A stretch of DNA of 5,951 nt from Frankiales bacterium. Lineage in GTDB: Bacteria > Actinomycetota > Actinomycetes > Mycobacteriales > SCTD01. The position numbers and the translations under genes are program-made. Below are positions 1 through 4,324 of the stretch, in pieces. A model generated the notes under the pieces. The model was given only the letters and a program-made list of their open reading frames with translations, searched no databases and had not been told where the DNA came from. The DNA lies in the NCBI GenBank assembly GCA_025965495.1, contig JAOPWW010000475.1:1-5951 (forward strand), in the 5' to 3' direction. Every line of letters begins with the position of its first letter. Positions within the stretch are counted from its first letter, which is position 1.

Positions 1-471
1 CAGGTCCGGCCCGCCGTCGGCGAGCTCGCCCGGGGGCTCAAGGCCGCCGGCGGGGGACGCGCCAGCCTCGTCGTCCGGCTCGACCCGCCCGAGCTCGGCC
101 CGGTCGTCGTGCGCCTCACCGTGCGCGAGGGGCGGGTGGACGTCCAGCTGCGCACGTCCGAGGCGGTCGCCGCCTCCGGCCTGGTGCGCTCCGCCGCCGA
201 CGTCCGCAGCACGCTGCTCGCGCACGGCCTGGACCTGTCGTCGTTCGACGTGCGCCAGGGCCCCTCGGCCCAGGACCGGCCCTCCCAGCAGCAGGACCGT
301 CCCGCCCCGGACGGCGCCGCGACGTCCGGGCGACGCGAGTCATCCGATCAGGCGACTCCACAGCGCGGCGGACGCGCCGATCGGACAGCGAGCGACCCCC
401 GTACCGGCCGAGAGCCCGGCACCACCACCGAGACCACCGCCGACGGCGCCCCCGCCGGCGCCTGGCTGTAG
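1..471 (+). CDS. fliK: Flagellar hook-length control protein FliK, C-terminal part (5' end outside window)
   Basis: The frame is open from the first base, giving 156 visible residues before the TAG at 469-471. The piece matches the C-terminal FliK domain (Flg_hook family). Visible residues 22-40 contain the hallmark strand pattern LVVRLDPPELGPVVVRL. Next come a second strand pair (VREGRVDVQLRT) and a helix ending in LLAHGLDLSSFDV (72-84), where the family has its amphipathic helix and final strand. In characterised flagella FliK is exported, measures hook length, and its C-terminal domain contacts FlhB to switch export from hook to filament substrates. After about residue 86 the protein is a disordered, Gln/Asp/Arg/Pro/Thr-rich tail of roughly 70 residues ending in AWL. 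A GTG at 109 (visible residue 37) lies inside the conserved domain and is not the start. flgD begins 14 nt after the stop. The identity is firm; the N-terminus cannot be judged. Confidence 0.88.
   Translation, partial: QVRPAVGELARGLKAAGGGRASLVVRLDPPELGPVVVRLTVREGRVDVQLRTSEAVAASGLVRSAADVRSTLLAHGLDLSSFDVRQGPSAQDRPSQQQDRPAPDGAATSGRRESSDQATPQRGGRADRTASDPRTGREPGTTTETTADGAPAGAWL
357..383 (+). promoter_or_regulatory. Weak candidate sigma-28-type promoter inside the 3' end of fliK
   Basis: TCCA at 357-360, a 15-nt spacer, then GCCGATCG at 376-383. The spacing is the same as in the better candidate upstream of flbD, and the -10-like GCCGAT core is intact, but the -35 is imperfect. It lies about 100 nt before the flgD start, in a locally less GC-rich patch. 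A 5-bp inverted repeat (GAGTC 337-341, GACTC 354-358) overlaps the -35. Because it lies in coding sequence it may be chance. Confidence 0.2.
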
Positions 472-476
472 CGGAC

Positions 477-481
477 AGGAG
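477..481 (+). promoter_or_regulatory. Ribosome binding site of flgD
   Basis: AGGAG lies just after the fliK stop and 4 nt before the GTG at 486. This supports the GTG over the in-frame internal ATG at 588, which has no comparable upstream motif. Confidence 0.6.
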
Positions 482-485
482 CACC

Positions 486-1079
486 GTGACCACTCCGCTC
501 GCCACCACGCCCAGCGCGACCAGCACGACGTCGACCACGACCGCCAAGGGCGCCACCGCCAGCACCACCAAGCCGGGCGAGAGCGCCATGGGGCCCGACG
601 CCTTCATGAAGCTGCTCGTGGCGCAGCTGAAGTACCAGAACCCGATGGCGCCGACCGACGGCCAGGCCTACATGACGCAGATGGCGACTTTCACGCAGGT
701 GGAGAAGCTCGACCAGCTCGTCAAGGCGCAGGCCGACGCCGCGCAGTGGCAGCAGCGGGTCTCCGCCGAGGGCCTCGTCGGCCGCAGCGTCACCGGCAGC
801 ACCGACGGCATGGCCAGCAGCGGCACGGTCGTCGGCGTCCGCTACACCGACGGGGCCGCGCTGCTCGAGCTCAGCGACGGCAGCACCCTGGCTCCGGGCG
901 ACGTCCAGCACGTCCAGACCCTCCCCAGCACGGCCTCCGCCGCGCCGACGGCGACCCCGGCCACCAGCACGACCGCGGCGGCGACCGCCGTGACGCCCGC
1001 TGCGACGACTGCTGCAGCGACCCCGACCAGCACGACCACCCTCTCGACGGCCACCCCGGCCGGTACGCCGTCACCCTGA
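486..1079 (+). CDS. flgD: Flagellar hook capping/scaffold protein FlgD
   Basis: A 197-residue protein starting at GTG 486. The FlgD signature spans about residues 38-80: DAFMKLLVAQLKYQNPMAPTD, then YMTQMATFTQVEKLDQL, matching the family pattern FLKLLVAQLxxQDPxxPxD...QLAxFxxxEQ. Residues about 94-146 (GLVGRSVTG...GTVVGVRYTDGAALLELSDG...PGDVQHV) look like the small beta domain of short FlgD proteins; I see no separate Ig-like FlgD domain. FlgD is exported through the flagellar apparatus and caps the growing hook so that FlgE subunits polymerise. Both ends are low complexity: residues 2-30 are Thr/Ser/Ala-rich and 148-197 are almost entirely Thr, Ala, Pro and Ser. It sits between fliK and flgE, the usual Gram-positive place. 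An 82-nt gap follows. The family call is firm; the role of the tails is unknown. Confidence 0.92.
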   Translation: MTTPLATTPSATSTTSTTTAKGATASTTKPGESAMGPDAFMKLLVAQLKYQNPMAPTDGQAYMTQMATFTQVEKLDQLVKAQADAAQWQQRVSAEGLVGRSVTGSTDGMASSGTVVGVRYTDGAALLELSDGSTLAPGDVQHVQTLPSTASAAPTATPATSTTAAATAVTPAATTAAATPTSTTTLSTATPAGTPSP

Positions 1080-1147
1080 CGGACCCGCACGGCACGGCGC
1101 CCCAGGACGGCGCGCCGCTTCCCACCACGGACGGTCGCTCTCCTCGT

Positions 1148-1152
1148 GGAGG
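1148..1152 (+). promoter_or_regulatory. Ribosome binding site of flgE
   Basis: GGAGG lies 9 nt before ATG 1162. Two ATGs are in tandem (1162 and 1165); the spacing and the usual M-x-R-S-M/L-F start of hook proteins favour the first. The rest of the 82-nt flgD-flgE gap (1080-1161) shows no convincing promoter or terminator. Confidence 0.6.
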
Positions 1153-1161
1153 TCCGCCAGC

Positions 1162-2016
1162 ATGATGCGTTCGATGTTCGCCGGAGTGTCCGGCATGAAG
1201 GCCCACCAGCAGATGATGGATGTCATCGGCGACAACATCGCCAACATCAACAGCTCGGGCTTCAAGGCCAGCCGCGTCGTCTTCCAGGACACGCTGAGCC
1301 AGATGATGAAGGACGGCAGCGCCTCCACCGCCACGGCGGGCGCCGTCAACCCCGAGCAGGTCGGCCTCGGTGTCCGGCTCAACGCCGTCGACAGCGTCGT
1401 CACGCAGGGGGCGATCCAGACCACCGGCCGCCCGTCGGACATGGCGATCCAGGGCAACGGCTACTTCCCGCTGACGCTCGCTGACGGCACGTCCGCCTAC
1501 ACCCGCTCGGGCTCGTTCAGCCTCGACGCCTCCAGCCACCTCGTCGACCCCGCCGGCGGCATCCTCAAGGGCTGGTCCGGCACGGACGGCGCCATCGACA
1601 CGAGCGCCGAGCCGGGCCCGCTCACCGTCCCCACGACGACGGACGGCACCCCCGAGGGCAGCAAGCTGCGCTCGTTCTCCATCGCCCCCGACGGCACCAT
1701 CAACGCCGTCTACGCCAACGGCGACAGCAAGGCCGTCGCCCAGGTCGCCCTGGCGAGCTTCGACAACCCGGCCGGCCTCGTGAAGGCCGGCGACGGTCGG
1801 CTGCGTGCCGGCACGGCGTCGGGTGCGGCGGTCCTGTCCGCAGCGGGCGGCAACGGCGCCGGCACCCTCGCGTCGGGCGCGCTGGAGATGTCGAACGTCG
1901 ACCTCGCCCAGGAGTTCACCAACATGATGATCGCGCAGCGCGGCTTCCAGGCCAACTCCAAGGTCATCAGCACCAGCGACGAGCTCCTGCAGGAGCTGGT
2001 GAACCTCAAGCGCTAG
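1162..2016 (+). CDS. flgE: Flagellar hook protein FlgE (short form)
   Basis: A 284-residue rod/hook-family protein. The N-terminal rod domain is at residues 1-36: MRSMFAGVSGMKAHQQMMD then GDNIANINSSGFK, matching the family GxNIANxNTxGFK motif with an Asp for the first Asn. A central block at about 93-140 (DMAIQGNGYFPL...YTRSGSFSLD...HLVDPAGGILKGW) is the conserved hook/rod GNGFF...YTRxGxF...G.LV motif. The C-terminal domain at about 238-284 (LEMSNVDLAQEFTNMMIAQRGFQANSKVIST...LLQELVNLKR) is the coiled-coil segment that packs in the tube. FlgE is exported and polymerises into the hook, capped by FlgD. The length is much nearer to the short Bacillus hook protein than to the roughly 400-residue enteric FlgE, so the outer domain is small. 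FlgF/FlgG rod proteins share these ends; the position after fliK-flgD favours FlgE. It is followed by a strong hairpin, so it probably ends a transcription unit. Confidence 0.88.
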   Translation: MMRSMFAGVSGMKAHQQMMDVIGDNIANINSSGFKASRVVFQDTLSQMMKDGSASTATAGAVNPEQVGLGVRLNAVDSVVTQGAIQTTGRPSDMAIQGNGYFPLTLADGTSAYTRSGSFSLDASSHLVDPAGGILKGWSGTDGAIDTSAEPGPLTVPTTTDGTPEGSKLRSFSIAPDGTINAVYANGDSKAVAQVALASFDNPAGLVKAGDGRLRAGTASGAAVLSAAGGNGAGTLASGALEMSNVDLAQEFTNMMIAQRGFQANSKVISTSDELLQELVNLKR

Positions 2017-2026
2017 CAGCAGCCGC

Positions 2027-2070
2027 ACGACGACGCCCGCCCGAGCACGCGCTCGGGCGGGCGTCGTCGT
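2027..2070 (+). terminator. Perfect 20-bp hairpin downstream of flgE, probable terminator
   Basis: Bases 2027-2046 are the exact reverse complement of 2051-2070, with the loop ACGC at 2047-2050. The arms are ACGACGACGCCCGCCCGAGC and its complement. It starts 11 nt after the flgE stop (TAG 2014-2016). No T-run follows, which is common for hairpin terminators in high-GC actinobacteria. It separates the hook genes from flbD-motAB. A perfect arm of this length is far beyond chance, but termination itself is inferred. Confidence 0.8.
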
Positions 2071-2109
2071 CCGGGGACGGTTCACCCGGTCGGGGCTCGT
2101 CGCGGCGGC

Positions 2110-2136
2110 TCAACCGCCCGGAGCTCGCGCCGATGG
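2110..2136 (+). promoter_or_regulatory. Candidate sigma-28 (FliA/SigD/WhiG-type) promoter of flbD-motAB
   Basis: TCAA at 2110-2113, a 15-nt spacer, then GCCGATGG at 2129-2136. The general sigma-28-family consensus is TAAA, about 15 nt, GCCGATAA, so the -35 differs at one of four bases and the -10 at two of eight. It lies downstream of the flgE terminator and about 70 nt upstream of the flbD ATG, exactly where a new transcription unit would need a promoter. The expected start is near 2143, leaving a leader of about 60 nt. Found by eye; no transcript data. Confidence 0.55.
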
Positions 2137-2155
2137 GGCTGTGCGCGAGCAGGAC

Positions 2156-2179
2156 GCCCGCGTCGGTCCGCGTGCGGGC
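2156..2179 (+). other. Small hairpin in the predicted flbD leader
   Basis: GCCCGC at 2156-2161 pairs with GCGGGC at 2174-2179, and two G-U pairs can extend it inward. It falls between the candidate promoter and the flbD ribosome binding site. In DNA this GC-rich a 6-bp stem can occur by chance. Confidence 0.3.
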
Positions 2180-2188
2180 TGTTCCCTC

Positions 2189-2198
2189 AGGAGGAGGG
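2189..2198 (+). promoter_or_regulatory. Strong ribosome binding site of flbD
   Basis: AGGAGGAGGG, with GGAGGG at 2193-2198 placed 7 nt before ATG 2206. It is the strongest Shine-Dalgarno in the window and fixes the flbD start. CCCTC at 2184-2188 can pair with GAGGG at 2194-2198, leaving AGGAG in a 5-nt loop. Confidence 0.75.
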
Positions 2199-2205
2199 CG
2201 GCACC

Positions 2206-2496
2206 ATGATCCGTCTGTCACGCCTCAACGGCAGCGAGGTCCACCTCAACGCCGACCTGATCGCGACCGTGGAGTCCCACCACGACACCGTCGTGACCCT
2301 GGTCGACGGCAGGACCTACGTCGTCCGCGACACCTCGGCCGAGGTGGTCGAGGCCATCACCCGCTACCGCGCGACGGTCCTGGCGCTCGCCGAGCACATG
2401 CTCGACGAGACGGCCACGGAGACCGAGCACGACGAGCCGGAGGGTCGCCTGCTGCACCTGCGCCCGCTCGGTGACACCGCCGACGGGGGGCACTGA
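2206..2496 (+). CDS. flbD: FlbD/SwrD-family flagellar protein
   Basis: A 96-residue protein. Residues 1-55 match the small FlbD family (PF06289): MIRLSRLNGSEVHLNADLIA, then the DTVVTLVDGRTYVVRD core, then a helix (AEVVEAITRYR). Family proteins are usually about 60-80 residues. Here an acidic, Glu/Asp/Thr-rich tail from about residue 67 makes it longer. In Bacillus subtilis the homologue SwrD is needed for swarming and increases motor torque. The name FlbD is shared with an unrelated Caulobacter regulator, which this is not. The gene has a strong ribosome binding site and ends 2 nt before motA, so it is probably the first gene of an flbD-motA-motB unit. That linkage agrees with a torque-related role; the molecular mechanism is not established. 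Confidence 0.88.
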   Translation: MIRLSRLNGSEVHLNADLIATVESHHDTVVTLVDGRTYVVRDTSAEVVEAITRYRATVLALAEHMLDETATETEHDEPEGRLLHLRPLGDTADGGH

Positions 2497-2498
2497 CC

Positions 2499-3284
2499 AT
2501 GGAGGTCGCCACCCCGGTCGGCATCGTCGTCGCGCTCGTGATGATCGCCGTCGCGTTCGTCATGGAGGGCGGCAGCCCGATGGTCGCCTTCTCCAACCCC
2601 TCGGCCATCATCATCATCGTCGGCGGCACCGTCGGCGTCGGGATGGCCAGCAACAAGATGAGCGACATCGGACCGGGCTTCAAGGCCACGATGAAGATGA
2701 TGCTCCCCGGCAAGAAGCTCGACGGCGCCGCCGCCGTCGGCGAGCTCATGGAGTACGCCGACACCGCGCGCCGCGACGGCCTGCTGGCCCTCGAGGAGAA
2801 GGCCAAGGCGGTGGAGGACGCGTTCATGAAGCGCGGGCTCGAGCTCGTCATCGACGGCACCGACTCCGACGAGGTCGCCGAGGTCCTCGAGGCCGACATC
2901 GCCGCGATGAAGGAGCGGCACAAGGTCGCCGCGAAGTTCCACATGGACTGCGGCGCGTACGCCCCCGCGATCGGCATCGTCGGCTGCGTGCTCGGGCTCA
3001 CCCTCGCGCTCGGCAAGATGGACGACCCGGCCGAGATGGGCCACGCCATCGCGTCCGCGTTCATCGCCACCCTGTGGGGCATCGGGATCGCGAACGTGTT
3101 CTTCATGCCGATCGCCAACAAGATGAAGCGCGTCTCGGCCGCCGAGGCCCAGCACCGGCAGATGATCGTCGAGGGCATCCTGGCGATCCAGGCCGGCGTC
3201 AGCCCGCGCGCCGTCGGCGAGAAGCTCAAGAGCCACCTGTCGCCCAAGGTGCGCGAGGGCGTCGGCGAGAAGAAGGCGGCGTAG
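2499..3284 (+). CDS. motA: Flagellar motor stator protein MotA
   Basis: A 261-residue inner-membrane protein with the MotA layout. Two N-terminal membrane segments (about 5-22 and 34-50) are followed by a cytoplasmic loop of about 95 residues, then two membrane segments (about 153-172 and 185-207) and a cytoplasmic tail. The loop carries ARRDGLLALEE (90-100), whose Arg and Glu correspond to the MotA residues (R90/E98 in E. coli) that interact with FliG. Pro156 (APAIGIVG) and Pro204 (FFMPIANKM) correspond to the functionally important prolines in the third and fourth segments. In the complex, MotA surrounds a MotB dimer and couples ion flow to rotation of the C-ring. Cys163 sits where many relatives have Thr or Ala. 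ATG 2499 is 2 nt after the flbD stop and motB starts 2 nt after its stop, so the genes are co-translated neighbours. Confidence 0.95.
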   Translation: MEVATPVGIVVALVMIAVAFVMEGGSPMVAFSNPSAIIIIVGGTVGVGMASNKMSDIGPGFKATMKMMLPGKKLDGAAAVGELMEYADTARRDGLLALEEKAKAVEDAFMKRGLELVIDGTDSDEVAEVLEADIAAMKERHKVAAKFHMDCGAYAPAIGIVGCVLGLTLALGKMDDPAEMGHAIASAFIATLWGIGIANVFFMPIANKMKRVSAAEAQHRQMIVEGILAIQAGVSPRAVGEKLKSHLSPKVREGVGEKKAA

Positions 3285-3286
3285 CG

Positions 3287-4210
3287 GTGTCCGCCGGCCA
3301 CGGCAGCCACGGCGGCCGCCGCAGGAAGCACCACGACGACCACGAGGAGCACCCGAGCGAGGCGTGGCTGATCGCCCTCGCCGACATGATGACCCTGCTC
3401 ATGGTCACGTTCCTCATGATGTTCGCCATCTCCAGCCTGGACCTCAAGAAGTTCCAGACGTTCAAGGAGGCGTTCGCCGAGGGGACCGGCACGACGCTGC
3501 CGTCCCTGCCCGGCGAGGGCGTCCCGACCGACGGCGAGATCAGCAAGGACCCCCTGGCGCCCAAGGACGGGACCCCGGTCCCCCAGGCCTCGATGTGGTC
3601 GGCGAACACCGGCGGCAAGATCCTGGACCCCAAGGCGCTCAACGAGCTCAAGAAGCGGATCGACACCGAGCTCAAGAAGGCCGGGCTCGGCGACAAGGTC
3701 GAGGCCAAGATCGACGACCGCGGCCTGGTGCTCTACGTGACGAGCGCGGTCCTGTTCGAGAGCGGCGAGGCCGACGTGACGCGCCAGGGCACCGCCATGC
3801 TCGACGGGCTCGGGGAGGTGCTCAAGGGCGTCGGCAACCCGCTGATCGTCGAGGGGCACACCGACAGCCGGCCGGTCCGCAGCGGACCGTTCCGCAACAA
3901 CTGGGCGCTGTCGGCCATGCGGGCCACCGCCGTCGCCGACCAGCTGATGGACAAGGCGCACATCAGCCCCAAGCGCATCAGCATCGCCGGGTACGCCGAC
4001 ACCCGGCCGCGCGAGGACGCCCCGACCGAGCACGCCTACGCGCTCAACCGCCGGGTGGAGATCGTCGTCGAGGCGCCCAAGACCGCGGCGGGGGCCAGCA
4101 CGGCACCGGCCGCCGGAGACGCGTCCCCGGCGCCGGCCGCCAAGGCCGTGGCCAGCCCGACGGCCGTCCCCAGCCCGAAGGCGGCGGCGAAGGCCGGCAA
4201 GAGGCACTGA
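3287..4210 (+). CDS. motB: Flagellar motor stator protein MotB
   Basis: A 307-residue protein starting at GTG 3287, 2 nt after motA. The same frame is open far upstream through motA, but that part is a shadow; AGAAGG at 3271-3276 precedes this GTG. Residues 1-25 are cytoplasmic and rich in His, Arg and acidic residues. One membrane segment (about 27-50) holds LADMMTLLM; Asp33 is the ion-binding aspartate. Residues about 147-261 form the OmpA-like peptidoglycan-binding domain, with VEGHTDSRPV, NNWALSAMRA, GYADTRP and NRRVEIV in order. This domain anchors the stator to the cell wall, and the linker after the membrane segment contains the plug region in known MotB proteins. A 43-residue Ala/Pro/Lys-rich tail ending KAGKRH follows the domain. 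The coupling ion cannot be proved; Val40, seven residues after Asp33, fits proton use weakly. Confidence 0.95.
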   Translation: MSAGHGSHGGRRRKHHDDHEEHPSEAWLIALADMMTLLMVTFLMMFAISSLDLKKFQTFKEAFAEGTGTTLPSLPGEGVPTDGEISKDPLAPKDGTPVPQASMWSANTGGKILDPKALNELKKRIDTELKKAGLGDKVEAKIDDRGLVLYVTSAVLFESGEADVTRQGTAMLDGLGEVLKGVGNPLIVEGHTDSRPVRSGPFRNNWALSAMRATAVADQLMDKAHISPKRISIAGYADTRPREDAPTEHAYALNRRVEIVVEAPKTAAGASTAPAAGDASPAPAAKAVASPTAVPSPKAAAKAGKRH

Positions 4211-4219
4211 CCGCGCGCC

Positions 4220-4262
4220 CCCGCGGGGCCGGACGCCGCACTAGCGGCCCTGGCCCCGCGGG
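4220..4262 (+). terminator. Two-part hairpin in the motB-fliM gap, possible terminator or attenuator
   Basis: CCCGCGGGGCC at 4220-4230 is exactly complementary to GGCCCCGCGGG at 4252-4262. Inside it, GCCGC at 4235-4239 pairs with GCGGC at 4244-4248 around the loop ACTA. The structure begins 9 nt after the motB stop and ends before the preferred fliM start. No T-run follows. It could end or weaken the flbD-motAB transcript, or set relative expression of the stator and switch genes. I see no promoter between it and fliM, so partial read-through is more likely than full termination. Confidence 0.6.
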
Positions 4263-4314
4263 TGGTGCCCGGCATGGCCCACCTGCACCATGCGCTCGGG
4301 CGGCGGACGCGACG

Positions 4315-4319
4315 AAGGA
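4315..4319 (+). promoter_or_regulatory. Ribosome binding site that decides the fliM start
   Basis: AAGGA lies 5 nt before GTG 4325. The in-frame upstream alternatives (GTG 4262, GTG 4265, ATG 4274) lack a recognisable site, and the first two touch the hairpin at 4220-4262. This supports the shorter reading of fliM. Confidence 0.55.
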
Positions 4320-4324
4320 CAAGC

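Noticed and set aside
445..462. GGCGCC inverted repeat at the end of fliK as a terminator
   Set aside because: Only a 6-bp palindromic word repeated within coding sequence, 14 nt from the flgD region; expected by chance at this GC content.
871..2085. Antisense 404-codon frame over flgD and flgE
   Set aside because: It opposes well-supported hook genes, has no recognisable domain and runs through the terminator stem.
2133..2474. A 113-codon + strand frame overlapping flbD
   Set aside because: It overlaps flbD out of frame, has a weak start inside the promoter region and shows Arg/Pro-rich shadow composition.
2471..3286. Upstream extension of the motB frame
   Set aside because: It overlaps motA in another frame and reads as Arg/Gly/His-rich noise; MotB domains start only after GTG 3287.
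2357..4207. Antisense open frame of 616 codons over flbD-motA-motB
   Set aside because: It lies opposite three clear flagellar genes. Its translation is partly a biased Arg/Gly/Ala/Val composition with no recognisable domain. Long antisense frames are expected in DNA this GC-rich.
4262..4324. Longer FliM start at GTG 4262 or ATG 4274
   Set aside because: It has no ribosome binding site. The extra residues are His/Arg-rich with no FliM similarity, and the first start overlaps the hairpin.
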